NCBI GenBank assembly: GCA_963691705.1
Contig: OY829541.1
Coordinates: forward strand, 57,149,931 to 57,213,930
Direction of reading: 5' to 3'
Length of the DNA: 64,000 nt
Origin: Viola odorata
Taxonomy: Eukaryota > Streptophyta > Magnoliopsida > Malpighiales > Violaceae
Of this stretch, positions 1-10,294 are shown piece by piece. The notes under the pieces were generated by a model. That model was not told where the DNA came from and did not search any database. It saw only the letters and a program-made list of their open reading frames with translations. Positions within the stretch are counted from its first letter, which is position 1. Each line of letters opens with the position of its first letter. The translations under genes and the position numbers were made by a program.

Positions 1-2655
1 TGGCCGTGTAACAGTAGGTGGCTTTAGGAGTGATGAAGGCAGTTTTTTCTTCATCTTCCACAGCCATGGGAATTTGGTGATATCCGGAGTTGGCGTCAAG
101 TGAACTCAAATATGCGTACCCCGCAGTCTGATCAACTAATTGGTCAATTAGAGGAAGCGGGTAGCAATCCTTAGGGCAAGCATCGTTCAGATTAGTAAAG
201 TCAATACACATGTGCCAATCTCCGTTGGGCTTAGGAACGAGAACTGGGTTGGCTAACCAGGTAGGATATTGAACTTCGCGGATGAACCCCGCCTCAAGGA
301 GCTTCGTGATTTCTTTATTGACGGCTAAAACTTTTTCCGTAGAAAATGCGCGTCGCTTTTGCTGGACCGGTTTGACGCTAGGGTCAACATTGAGCCGGTG
401 TTCTGCTATTTCGCGCGATATACCTGGCATGTCTGCGGGTTTCCATGCAAATTCTCCTCGACACTTGTTCAATAACCAGGCCAATTGAAGGTTTTCCTCT
501 GAACTGAGCCTTTCGCTGACTAGAAAGTCTGCTTCTTCTATGCCGATTACTAGTACGGGCACCATTTTGTCAAGAGGTTGAGCGCGCTTCTCATCACCTT
601 GTTCGTATGGGTCCGCCGTTATACATATATACCTATCGCAACTCTTTTGAGTCATGAGCAGGTAACATTCGGCTGCCAATTTTTGATTGCCCTTTATCGC
701 TACCACTCCGTCCCAGGAGGGGTATTTCATCTTCAAATGCTTCTGAGATATTACCGCTCCAAAGCGGTTGAGAAAAGGTCATCCGAGTATGACATTGTAG
801 GGCAAGTTTAAGTCCACGACAAAGAATAACAGATCCTCTGACCGCTTGGAGGTGTCTTCTCTGAAGTATACGGGCAGAGTAGTTATCCCTGTGACTGGGA
901 TTGGGACCCCGTCCACCCCAATTATGGGTTTCTTGCAAGGTATTAATTCGTTGTCGAGCCGTTTCATGAGATTGTAGGCCTCCAACGAGAAGAGGTTCAC
1001 TGCACTTCCGTTATCTATGAGAGTTCTTCTGACTCCGTGACTGGCAATGATGGGCGTAACCACCAATGCATCATTATGCGGATAGACAACTCCTTTCTCG
1101 TCCTCTTCGGAGAAGGCTAACACCATGCGATCTAGGACGCTTATCGTATCACCTTTCTTTGTCGCGCCATCTCGCTTGCGTTTTTCTCCTAAAGCCGTTG
1201 TCGGTGGTTCTGGTTCATCCATGTAAGGAGTCCCTCCCGCTATGATGTTAATCATAGGGAAGCCCTCGTCATCTACCGCGAAAGTTTCCTCACCTCTTCC
1301 TCCGGGAGCATTATCCTTTTGTGGGACTCGAGGGGGTACTTGTCGGTCATCTGCGACCCTTTTCGTGGGATTATTTCTGGCGTCTTCTCTTACTTTGGTT
1401 GCGAATTCTCCCAAGTAACCCTCTTCCACCAAACGTTCTATTGTTGATTTTAAGTCCCTGCATACTTCTGTAGAATGCCCCCTGGCTTTGTGGAACTTAC
1501 AATAAGCATTTTCTCTTCTCCCTAGAAGCACTCCGAGCTTTACAGGCGCAGGGTAACGGATGGGAAGGTTTCACTGTTCCACTATCACTAAAATCTCTAC
1601 CCTTGGTAGATTAAGGGAAGGGAAATCAGGGTCGTATGCCCGACCTTTAGAAGAATCTCCTTGGCGCTGAGATGGGGAACTGTCAGGCTTTCCCTTTGAA
1701 GTGTTACCTTTCCACCCACTGGAGGTTTTGGGAATATGATCTTTCCGCCGAGCATACTCGTCGGTGAGGCGGTCATCAGGAATGGTATTTGTAGGAGCGT
1801 TTGGAAACAGAGGTGCCTCAGGCGGCATGCCATAGGTTCTATCTCTGTTTTCCTCTTCTTCCATTTTCTTGTAATTATGGGCTTTAAGTCTTAATGCGTC
1901 TAGAGTCGCTAGAGGGTCCACCATTAGTGCATCTCTTAATTTACTATAACAGCAGTTCCTCTTCAAGGCTTCTATAGCAAAATCAATGGTAACGCCCGGC
2001 GTTAGTGACATTTCCAGATCAAATCGACTAAGAAATTCCTTCAGAGTTTCCTGAGGCCTTCGACATAGGTCAAATAACGCGGCGGCAGATTTCCTGATTG
2101 GAATCGTTGTACTGAATTTGCTCCGGAACTTGGATTCCAACTGTGCGAAATTGCTGATAGATCCGCCCGGAAGGCCCTCTAACCAGAGGCGTGCGACTCC
2201 TGATAATGTCATAACAAATATTTAGCATAACGCCGCATCACTATGCGTCTGAAATCGCACAAAATCCTTCACTTTATTGATGTGGGAAATGGGATCTCTG
2301 GTGCCGTCATAAGTCTCTGTGGGAAGCTTCACATGTCGACTGGCCTTATGGCGTCTTATACGACGGCTAAATGGATGACCTGATGTGTCATCAAGGATTT
2401 CACGCTCATGGCGTGGGGGAGATATTTCCGCAGGACGCCTCCGATTCCGCGGATCTGGCGTGGGATGTCGCCTAGGAGACCGACTGTGGCTCCTGGGCGA
2501 GCGAGTTCGATATCTCCTACTGCTGGATCTTTCACTGCGCTCAGGGGACAAATCTCTATTCATTCCTTCTCTTTGACCGTCCCAACGGTTTCTGGCCTCC
2601 TCGAGGTGCCGATCCTCCAGAGGGATGGGACCTTGGGGTACTTGCGGTACATAAG
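1..2655 (-). pseudogene. Element A gag (C-terminal part)-protease-RT, decayed
   Basis: Retrotransposon polyprotein, in minus-strand order. The gag core (about 2212-1571) contains LSGVARLWLEGLP and is followed by a CX2H-type zinc-finger stretch near 1510-1460 (CKFHKARGHSTEVC). The protease has active site LIDNGSAVNL near 1020. Reverse transcriptase follows from about 300 to 1, with CIDFTNLNDACPKD and LDANSGYHQIPM. Three nonsense codons interrupt an otherwise single frame: TAA at 2222-2224, TGA at 1571-1573 and TGA at 779-781. The last falls where LGRP is expected and fits a CGA-to-TGA change. The RT frame is open to the window edge. This copy cannot make a full polyprotein. Confidence 0.85.
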
Positions 2656-3108
2656 TGTCACGGACTAATCCTTTGGAAGCCAAAGGGATTGAGTTCGTGC
2701 GGCGTTCACGCACTCTCTCTGCGGAACCGGCCTTTCACACACACCTTAAACCTGTATCACCAGGGAACATAAGGTTAGAAACACAATAGGGCCACCAAAA
2801 GGGCCATTATAGGTTATCATAGGCATAGCATCGAGCAAACACGTAGGCAGTAGGGCATACAATCATGAAAACCATCACTTCATTGAATAAGCAAGATATT
2901 ACCGACACAGGCCAAAAAGGTCGCAGACAAGGGGGTCGCCCGCACAAAGGCCGACTCAAAGACCCTTCCAATGAATAACCGAGCCCATGGCACAAAGGGA
3001 CTGATTACTCACTCCTCCAACCCGAATGCAAAGATTACAACCGAAGCCCTAGTTAAGATTAAACGGCCATAGGCGAAACAATGCCCTGGACAAGCTTAGA
3101 CCTTAACA
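2656..3108 (-). repeat. Element B 3' LTR
   Basis: 453-bp direct repeat of 5294-5746. It is the 3' LTR because the element reads on the minus strand. Its outer edge abuts ATAAG at 2651-2655, which is part of element A's gag. Its inner edge abuts the purine-rich tract at 3109-3122. Confidence 0.93.
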
Positions 3109-3143
3109 CTCTCCCCCACCCAATCTGTCGACGCCCTCGTCGA

Positions 3144-5261
3144 CTAGTCTTCGAGGAACCCTTCAATCAGGTCTCGTCCATTCGCCAGATCTGTTGTGCT
3201 TTCCCAATTAATACCTTCCTTGCCCAAGTCGTCCCACTGAGGTTGTTGGATCTGTCTCCTAACTTCCACTGCGCATTTCACAAGGATTGCTTCGGCTACT
3301 TTTCCCGCATCCAATGGAGTCACCCTAGAGGGGGCTATGCTCTTCTTCGTTTCGGGTTTTAGCTGCATCGCGTACAATAACTTCTTTTCTTTAGTCGGGC
3401 TGATCATCACGGGAATGACTGTTGGCTCCTTGCCCATTAATAACAAGCATCGAGCTGAAGGGACGGGAACTTCTTTGGCCAGTACTAGGAAATCTAGTCC
3501 AAGGACGATGTCGAAGTCATCCAAAGCTGCTACTACAAAGTCACACGTTCCTTTACAAGAACCCATCTTGATCGAGATGTCTTTGGCAGCGCCCTCTGTC
3601 TCTATTGCTTCGGAATTCACGGTCTTCAGCTTGCTTCCATCAGCGACAATATCCACTTGTAATTTCTTAGCAAAGGTATCAGAGAGAAAACTATCCGTTG
3701 CTCCTGTATCGATAAGAGCTTCCATAGTCCACTCCTCTATCTGAACTGTGGCATACATGAGTCCTTTTACCATCTCTTGTTCAGTTAACTGTTTTCTTAG
3801 AGCAGATAGGAACCTTCTCCCGCTCGGACTTGTTGAGCCTTCTGCAGCTTCCCTTTCTGACGAAGAGCTTAGTGATTCTCTAACACTCTGTAAGGCATTC
3901 AAGGCTGCCTTAGTGGGGCATTCGGCAGCTCTGTGGGGTCCTTTACAAATATAGCACGCAATAGGTCTCGGGGTGTTGCTTACATATCCGCCCCATCTTT
4001 GAGTATTTCCTGGCTTTGCGAGTAACTTATTCTTATTGTTCACCGTGAAGTTCCTCTCGCTCTTGTTTGGTGTAGGTTCAGAGGTTTCTGTCATATCAAG
4101 CTTTCTTTTTAGTCCGTTGTCTGACCTATCCTCTACTCTTTCTGCGACCGTGATTGCATCGCTCAAGTTCTTAGGATTCTGTCGACGGACTTCACTTCTG
4201 TAATAGGGTTTGAGACCTTGTATGAAGTTGAACAGCCGATCTGCTTTAGACATGTCCTTGATGTCCAGCATGAGGGTCGAGTATTGGTTCACGTACTCTC
4301 GAATTGAGACGGTCTGTACTAGGTCTCGCAAACTTATACGGGCGGCATATTCTACATCCTCTGGACAGAAAGCTTTTCGCAATTCTCCCTTGAACTCTTC
4401 CCAAGTAGCGACGTCGCCCCGGTGCGACCGCCACCACACCTTGGCATCTTCAGACAATAACATTACCACGATCGACAATCGGGACGAATCCAATGTCACT
4501 TGGCCAATTTGAAAATAGTTTTCCATATCGAACAAGAAGTTATCAATTTCTTTTGCACTCCTCGCCCCATTATAGGGTTTCGGTTGGAAGCCCTTGCATC
4601 TATTTAGATCTGCAAACACTGACCTAGATGGTCTAGCAGGTTCCCTTTGTTCAATTTCACTGAACTTAGTTTCCAACTCGGTAATTGAGTTATTCAGCCC
4701 ATCCACTCTTTCTTCAGAACTGTGAAAGGTATTCCATGCTTCTTGCAAGTTATCCTGCAGGTCGTTCACTCGTGAACTAGTAATCGTCAATGCTTCAGCC
4801 AATTCTCTAAGGTCTGCTCTCTCTAGCAGGCCCTCAAGATTTCCCTGGAAACCGCCTGCCCTATTCGGGGATCGGCCTTCCAGGGTAGAAGGTTCTCCGT
4901 TACTGCCCAGGAAATCGCCTGCCCTATTTGGGGATCGACCTTCCAGAGCAGAGAGTCTCTTTGTCAACTGTGCCTCAAGCGCTTCAATGCGCCGCATACG
5001 TTCAACAAAGAGGCTGAAAGGCCCCTCGTCTGCCTCTGCAGCAGGGTCACCTATGGCGCTCTCGCCTTTAAACAAATTATCATATTGGGTCAAACGGGAT
5101 TCTAGTATCTCAATGCGTCTATCCCTCTCAAGTATCTGTTCCAATGTTACCTGTGGTTGTGAGGAGCCAACACCTAGAGTCCTCTGACTCTGAATCCATG
5201 CATCAATCGCATTCACACGATTCTCTAGTTCAGTGCACCTGACTTTCAAAGTCTTTGCCAT
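3144..5261 (-). CDS. Element B gag-protease polyprotein, 705 aa
   Basis: Intact retrotransposon structural polyprotein. The N-terminal third is coiled-coil-rich and contains a short tandem repeat (two copies of EGRSPNRAG near residues 107-136). The gag core follows at about residues 235-385, with VVMLLSEDAKVWWRSH and the later IQGLKPYYRSEV. A CCHC-type knuckle (CYICKGPHRAAEC) lies near residue 440. A retroviral-type aspartic protease follows, with active site ALIDTGATDSF near residue 515. There is no downstream RT. The ATG lies 33 nt inside the 5' LTR (on the minus strand), next to the primer-binding site. The uninterrupted 2.1-kb frame, in an element with near-identical LTRs, suggests recent mobility helped by an unidentified partner. 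Confidence 0.9.
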   Translation of the reverse strand: MAKTLKVRCTELENRVNAIDAWIQSQRTLGVGSSQPQVTLEQILERDRRIEILESRLTQYDNLFKGESAIGDPAAEADEGPFSLFVERMRRIEALEAQLTKRLSALEGRSPNRAGDFLGSNGEPSTLEGRSPNRAGGFQGNLEGLLERADLRELAEALTITSSRVNDLQDNLQEAWNTFHSSEERVDGLNNSITELETKFSEIEQREPARPSRSVFADLNRCKGFQPKPYNGARSAKEIDNFLFDMENYFQIGQVTLDSSRLSIVVMLLSEDAKVWWRSHRGDVATWEEFKGELRKAFCPEDVEYAARISLRDLVQTVSIREYVNQYSTLMLDIKDMSKADRLFNFIQGLKPYYRSEVRRQNPKNLSDAITVAERVEDRSDNGLKRKLDMTETSEPTPNKSERNFTVNNKNKLLAKPGNTQRWGGYVSNTPRPIACYICKGPHRAAECPTKAALNALQSVRESLSSSSEREAAEGSTSPSGRRFLSALRKQLTEQEMVKGLMYATVQIEEWTMEALIDTGATDSFLSDTFAKKLQVDIVADGSKLKTVNSEAIETEGAAKDISIKMGSCKGTCDFVVAALDDFDIVLGLDFLVLAKEVPVPSARCLLLMGKEPTVIPVMISPTKEKKLLYAMQLKPETKKSIAPSRVTPLDAGKVAEAILVKCAVEVRRQIQQPQWDDLGKEGINWESTTDLANGRDLIEGFLED

Positions 5262-5293
5262 CTCAAAGAAATCAAAATCGCTCCGCTACCAAC

Positions 5294-5746
5294 TGTTACG
5301 GACTAATCCTTTGGAAGCCAAAGGGATTGAGTTCGTGCGGCGTTCACGCACTCTCTCTGCGGAACCAGCCTTTCACACACACCTTAGACCTGCATCACTA
5401 GGGAACATAAGGTTAGAAACACAATAGGGCCACCAAAAGGACCATTATAGGTTATCATAGGCATAACATCGAGCAAACACGTAGGCAGTAGGGCATACAA
5501 TCATGAAAACCATCACTTCATTGAATAAGCAAGATATTACAGACACAGGCCAAAAAGGTCGCAGACAATGGGGCCGCCCGCACAAAGGCCGACTCAAAGA
5601 CCCTTCCAATGAATAAACGAGCCCATGGCACAAAGGGACTGATTACTCACTCCCCCAACCCGAATGCAAAGATTACAACCGAAGCCCTAGTTAAGATTAA
5701 ACGACCATAGGTGAAACAATGCCCTGGACAAGCTTAGACCTTAACA
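5294..5746 (-). repeat. Element B 5' LTR
   Basis: Second copy of the 453-bp LTR. It serves as the 5' LTR for the minus-strand element. Its outer edge abuts the second ATAAG target copy at 5747-5751. The inner edge is followed, after GT, by a TGGTA-type primer-binding site. Confidence 0.93.
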
Positions 5747-6292
5747 ATAAGGCTTCACTCGTCCTTGAGTGAGCTGCACAAAATTGATCGGGGGATCAGC
5801 TATAGGTACAATTGGCCGGAGGTTTTCTTGTAACGACGGTGACAAGGGCCATTCGGTGACAATAGATGGTGTGAACATGACACGGGGAGGGACACTCGAC
5901 CCAGAGATTTCAGGTGTTATTCTGATAGCCATTTCCGTCAAATAGTCCAACCGAGCACGAAGGGCCGCTATTTCACTCACAAAAGGGTGTTCTGTACTAT
6001 TTAACACAAATTCCCTCAGAGCAGGAGTAGAGAAGCTGGATCCCGCCATTTGGGACAACGAAATGGTCGCCTGCGAGGAAAGGGCTTCCCCTGCAGACCT
6101 GATCAAAGGATCTAGAGATTCTGAACTGATTTGTTGTGCTGTCACAGAAAGATCAGCAGTAGCAAAAGGGAATAACTGTCTACGAATCGAAAAAGGAATG
6201 TTAGTGGATGGGGGTCGCATTCGCTCCGACTCAGAAGTCATGATTGTTCCGATCTCTGGGTAGAACAGAGCTTGGCTATTAAGGATGCTCAC
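5747..6292 (-). pseudogene. Element A gag N-terminal segment, cut off by element B
   Basis: Start of element A's gag. The first ATG is at 6292; a second in-frame Met 17 codons further on, followed by SESERMRPP, could be the true start. The segment is rich in Ser, Pro and Thr and has no recognisable domain. The frame reaches the ATAAG junction and, skipping element B plus one target copy, would continue in phase into 2655-2222. The frame break is therefore entirely due to the insertion. Confidence 0.8.
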
Positions 6293-6306
6293 TTAATACA
6301 CCAAGG

Positions 6307-6324
6307 CTCTCAATGAAAGCACCA
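6307..6324 (-). promoter_or_regulatory. Element A primer-binding site
   Basis: On the minus strand the sequence reads TGGTGCTTTCATTGAGAG directly inside the presumed LTR edge. It starts with the TGG that pairs with tRNA CCA tails. I cannot assign the tRNA with certainty. Confidence 0.55.
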
Positions 6325-6918
6325 ATTTCGTAAGATTTAATTTTTTAGATGATCGGGATGATGACTACTGTTGGTCGGAGTTGCTGTAGTTGTCATCGAA
6401 CTCACCTGCAAGGTACCGGAGGGGGGGCTCCGGCGTAGACACTCTGATGCTTAAGTTAGTAAGCGGTTCAAAAATAGCAGAGGTTCTAGTGAGTAAATTA
6501 TGGCTTACTTGATGTTTCACATTAAGGGGTATTTGTAGGCCGCTGGAGGCGATATCTGGTCGAAATAGCGATATCCAGGTGAGACATCGCTCTTGATGAC
6601 GTCACGAGCGATACCTGGGGATGACGTCATCGGTGATACCTGAGGGAACGTCATGGGCGATGCCTCTGAGGTGGGTGTCGGGGGCGATACCCATGATGAT
6701 GTCGGGGCGATAACTCTATAGGTCCCTGGGATGGGATGATGCCATGCGTCCAGAGACGCGTGAGACCTCCCCCTCCGCTGATGTCGACCATCCCAGAAAA
6801 CACCTCAAGGTCTGGTAGCGATGGCTTAGATGTCCGATAAGGCTTGTAGGACTCCGTCTTCGGCAGGGGTCATAATTACAGAAATGCCCTTAGGATTGCC
6901 TTAATGGTTATCAATACA
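6325..6918 (-). repeat. Element A 5' LTR
   Basis: Non-coding DNA between the primer-binding site and the point where the interrupted copia frame resumes. On the minus strand it would begin TGTATTGA (right edge 6918). A TATA-like CTACAAATA lies near 6527-6540 (complement). The presumed U3 holds short GCGATACC-type repeats and two TGACGTCA palindromes. The PBS-side edge lacks a clear CA, and the matching 3' LTR is outside the window, so the edges are approximate. Confidence 0.6.
6597..6629. promoter_or_regulatory. Two TGACGTCA bZIP-type palindromes in LTR U3
   Basis: TGACGTCA occurs at 6597-6604 and again at 6622-6629, 25 bp apart. They sit within diverged copies of a GCGATACCTGG-like unit and upstream of the TATA-like sequence of element A on the minus strand. 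TGACG/ACGT sites of this kind bind TGA-class bZIP factors in plants. Function here is inferred. Confidence 0.45.
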
Positions 6919-7418
6919 ATAATCATGGTCATACACGGATAGATTGTTTTGCAGATGCTGATTAGGCTGGGTCTAAGATTGATAGGAGGTCAATAACCGG
7001 CTACTGTGTTTTTGTTGGTGGGAATCTGATCTCATGGAGGAGCAAGAAGCAGAATGTGGTATCGCGATCTAGTGCAGAATCTGAATACAGAGCAATGGCA
7101 CAATCCTCCTGTGAGATTTTGTGGTTGCGGCAACTTCTAGCTGAGGTTGGTATGGTTCATTCATCTCCATCAAAGCTCTGGTGTGATAATCAAGTTGCTC
7201 TTCACATTGCTTCAAATCCAGTGTACCATGAGAGAACTAAACACATTGAAGTGGATTGCCACTTCATCCGTGAGAAGATTCAGGAGAACCTCATTTCTAC
7301 TCAGTATGTGAAGACAGGAGAACAGCTGGGTGATTTGTTTACAAAAGTTCTCCCAAGTCTTCGAGTGAACTATTTTTGTAACAAGCTGGGTATGATTAAT
7401 ATTTATGCTTCAGCTTAA
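6919..7418 (+). pseudogene. Ty1/copia RNase H C-terminal fragment
   Basis: The plus-strand frame resumes at the edge of element A's LTR and reads through ADAD, a TAG stop at 6963-6965, AGSKIDRRSITGYC, SRSSAESEYRAMA and HERTKHIEVDCHFIREK to a stop at 7416-7418. This is the classic copia RNase H end. The TAG stands where copia elements have the Trp of DADWAGS. Everything upstream of RNase H is missing because element A inserted here. Confidence 0.9.
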
Positions 7419-7425
7419 GGGGGAG

Positions 7426-7682
7426 TGTTAGAATGGTGTATGTATACGGTGTACGTATTCCTCTGATCCGCGGTAAAGGAGTGACCACACATATAATGTT
7501 TGTGCATTGGTTAAAATGAAGGAAAAAAAATCACAATGTTCGGTGTTAGAGTTAATGTGGAGATAACATGAGCTGCTTGCTTTATTACAAATCGTAGGAG
7601 CAAACTAAAAACTGCAAAGGGAGAAAGCAGACGCAGACTTAAAGAAACAGTGAGAGTGAGACCCTTTGATGGAGAGATTAGT
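7426..7682 (+). repeat. Copia 3' LTR remnant, then BAHD 3' flank
   Basis: A purine-rich AAGGGGGAG tract is followed at 7426 by TGTTAGAATGG, a typical copia LTR start. No matching LTR end (CTAACA) is seen before the BAHD stop codon at 7683, so the LTR is truncated. The last 100-150 bp probably belong to the 3' flank of the acyltransferase gene. Confidence 0.55.
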
Positions 7683-9378
7683 TCAGATAACTTTCATCAT
7701 CTGATCAATGAACGACTGGCGATGGGTCTCCTCAACACACCAAGTCATCAGACGGACACCTTTCTTCGGCAGAGGCACTGACCCCACAATTCCAACGGGT
7801 ATGATGCTAGATCCTTGAATTGGAATTGGAACAATATGCATAGGAACACCCCATCCATAATCCACCTGATTAAAACCCAATCTCCCCCATTCTGTTAGAA
7901 ACAGAGTACTGTAACTCACTGGTGGAGCATATGGGTCCTGATCTCCTGCTATTCCATCTTCCAATCTCTCACCTTCCATGTACTTCTCGAATTCACTCGG
8001 CAGCTTAGTTTTCGCATCTTGTATAAGCTTTATCACTTCAAAGATCGAAACTTTTTCTAGGGTTTCACTCGAGGATGCGATCGTGACAGGGAAGAAACAG
8101 TTGCCGTAAAACCCTAGAGGCAGAGGAGGGTTTAAGAGATTCCGACAATTTGCAAAAAAGACAAGCTTTACCTCAGTATTTGGATTGAATTTAACTGATT
8201 GTGTTCTGTTCTTCCAAAATGTGGCCGCGACAGCTTCCAATGTTGAGCAGATTTGTCCTGTTGAGGTTAAAAACTCTGTTTTGAGGTTTTTGATTTGATC
8301 CATGGAGATGTCCAGATTGGCATGCTGTAGCTTGTAGTTAGGCATTGTTGGTGGTAAAATTGGCAATTGGGTGGTGGGATTTGGTGGTAATGGGAAGAAA
8401 TCTCTGCTCCATTCTGGTGTTATGGTTGGATGTTGAAAACCTCTGGCAAATTCCCCAACAGCATTCAAGAACTGCGCTGCTCCTAGTCCATCACATATGC
8501 TGTGGCAGAATACGAGTCCAATCACAAAACCCCCACCTTCAAATTGTGTAGCCTACACCAGTCAATAAAAAAGTAAACACTAATTAAATCATCCCCGATA
8601 TTTCGTGATAATTCATTCACCCTGAAAAATGATTACAAAATAATTGTACGGAAAGTCATGATTTCAGGTAAAAATACGACGCCGTAAGGTGGGAGCCCAA
8701 ATACCCTTCTCTCAACACAAGCCTCGGCTCCTTGTAATGATTTGGCTGACTATATTTTTAAATTAAAACTAAACACACATGTTTCTACTAAAGACTTCAA
8801 TGCAATGAACAATTAAAAATCTGTGCAACAACTACTAAATCAATACAAACTAGCCAATATTAATGTACAATTAATAAATTAACATAAAAGATCGAGTAAA
8901 AATACTGTACATGTCATTAACAGTGATATGAGCCACAATTACATACCTGCATTTGCACTAGTGGTTCAATGCCATGATCGATTTCAGGAACATAATCGGG
9001 AAGAAGTTTGTCATAAGGTATAGACACAACATCATCAAAGTAATGGACAGAGTCAAGAGAACAATCGGCAGCTGCCTCTACGAACCAAACACCTTCACCA
9101 CAACATTCGATTTGAAGTTGTTGTCCGTTTGCTGTGGATTCTTTTAGCCTCCTGGCTAGAGGGTAATAAGGTACCAATGCTTTGGACAAGGCTTCCTTAA
9201 TGACCCGTGTCGCTTCAGGCGGGCCGTGCCCGAAAACGTGGAGGGTCCTGAGATTGCATCTTAGGACAGGCAATCTATCAATGGCTGAAAGATCAAGAAG
9301 AGTATGGGGTGGTGGTGATGGTGTTTGCTGCTCAATTGGCCTAACTAGGCCTTGGCTTTATCTTGTTATGGAGAAATC

Positions 9379-9609
9379 TAGGGGTGTACACGGGCCGGTT
9401 TGAGCCGGGTTTTGGCCTAGACTCAGACCGGCCCGGAAATTTCCGGTCTTGACCCAGCTTCTTTCTTTTTTTTTTTTTTTTTTTTAACATGTTTAGAAGG
9501 AAAAAGAAAGAAAATAGAAAGTGGGAGCCAAGAGAATTTGAACCTCTCCCCTTTAAGAAGATTAATGAGAAGTTAACCATCAAACCAAATAGAAACTTTG
9601 ATATTATAA

Positions 9610-9676
<67 letters not shown>

Positions 9677-9878
9677 TTATTTATTTATTTATATTTATAT
9701 ATTTTTCCGATCCTCCTGGCCACAGGGCCGGTTCCCGGGTTTGAGCAATGGGAGGCCCGGACCGGCCCGGAAAATTTCGGGCCGGGCCATATAAAAAAAC
9801 CGGGCCGAACCGGTCTGGGCAAAAAACAACGGGTTCCGGGCCGGTTTCTGGGGCCGATCCGAGTTTTGTTCACCCCTA
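9379..9878. mobile_element. hAT-like non-autonomous element, 500 bp, inside BAHD exon 1
   Basis: The ends are TAGGGGTG and CACCCCTA, typical of hAT terminal inverted repeats. The flanks are GAGAAATC (9371-9378) and GAGAAATT (9879-9886), an 8-bp duplication with one mismatch. Subterminal GGGCCGG/CCGGCCC repeats are prominent at both ends. There is no transposase ORF. A second, longer member of the same family lies at 49864-51206 and shares the ends and an internal block beginning AACCTCTCCCCTTTAA. Confidence 0.85.
9611..9671. repeat. AT dinucleotide microsatellite
   Basis: About 60 bp of uninterrupted AT repeats, followed by TTTA repeats to about 9710, within the hAT-like element. This sequence explains the meaningless Ile-Tyr-rich reading frame here. 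Confidence 0.95.
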
Positions 9879-9953
9879 GAGAAATTCATAGGCAAAATTT
9901 GCACAAAAAGATGGTTGAGAAAAACTTGGTACTGCTCATAACTCGGTACTACA

Positions 9954-9961
9954 TTTTATAT
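9954..9961 (-). promoter_or_regulatory. Probable TATA box of the BAHD gene
   Basis: The minus strand reads ATATAAAA, 65 bp upstream of the original ATG at 9889. The spacing suits a plant promoter with a short leader. Confidence 0.5.
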
Positions 9962-10294
9962 GGAACATTTTCGCATTGTGTATTATTACTGAGCTGTTTT
10001 TATTTTATTTTCTATGAAGAATTGTTATTATTATAATTAATTTCCTTTGGTAGTGGGTTATTTATTCATTTCATTTACGACTATACTTGGCTTTTAAGTG
10101 CGATTTTTGTTGGTGGTGGCGAGGGAAGGATAAGCATTAATATAAAGTGGGTGACTTGATAAGGAAACTGTGGAGTATATTAAAGAATTTATCAAACTAT
10201 ATTTTCCTATATTTCTAAATTATAACTATCCTTTACTTTATTTTATTGTACTAACATTAATTATGTTCGTATCGAATAGACCCAGTAAAATCTA

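Larger units (their letters stand above)
2656..5746 (-). mobile_element. Element B: non-autonomous LTR retrotransposon with gag-protease only (TR-GAG type)
   Basis: Two direct 453-bp LTRs (2656-3108 and 5294-5746) flank 2185 bp of internal DNA with one long minus-strand ORF. The flanks carry the perfect 5-bp target duplication ATAAG (2651-2655 and 5747-5751). On the minus strand the LTR begins TGTTAAGG and ends in ACA. A primer-binding site beginning TGGTAGCGGAGC lies 2 nt inside the 5' LTR (about 5280-5291). A polypurine tract lies just before the 3' LTR (3109-3122, complement). There is no RT, RNase H or integrase, so the element must depend on another element in trans. By eye the LTRs differ at about 14 positions (roughly 97% identical), which points to a fairly recent insertion. 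Confidence 0.93.
1..6918 (-). mobile_element. Element A: Ty3/gypsy LTR retrotransposon, 5' part, with element B nested inside
   Basis: A minus-strand gypsy element enters from the left edge and ends on the right in a 5' LTR at about 6325-6918. Reading leftwards there is LTR, primer-binding site, gag, protease and the start of reverse transcriptase. The remaining RT, RNase H, integrase and 3' LTR lie outside the window. The gag-pol segments at 5747-6292, 2225-2655, 1574-2221, 782-1570 and 1-778 all use one frame, so only nonsense codons and the insertion of element B separate them. The RT text resembles the Tat/Ogre side of Ty3/gypsy, but lineage assignment is by memory of motifs only. The element sits inside an older copia remnant. 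Confidence 0.88.
7683..9889 (-). pseudogene. BAHD acyltransferase, disrupted by a hAT-like insertion
   Basis: BAHD enzymes transfer acyl groups from CoA thioesters to alcohols or amines in the cytosol. Exon 1 is 8947-9889, interrupted by a transposon at 9379-9878. The intron is 8553-8946, with CAG/GTATGT donor and GTAG acceptor. Exon 2 is 7683-8552. The catalytic HSICD (an HXXXD motif) is at 8490-8504. The second family motif reads DYGWG (usual DFGWG) at 7848-7862. The N-terminal text (LSAIDRLPVLRCNLRTLHVF) resembles the taxane/benzyl-type alcohol acyltransferase clade; the substrate is unknown. Two lesions are visible: the insertion after the third codon, with target duplication GAGAAATC/T, and an in-frame TAA at 9358-9360. 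The rest of the frame is open. No in-frame ATG follows in the N-terminal region, so a normal product is unlikely. Confidence 0.88.

Noticed and set aside
9489..9794. Ile-Tyr repeat ORF
   Set aside because: It translates the AT microsatellite within the hAT-like element.
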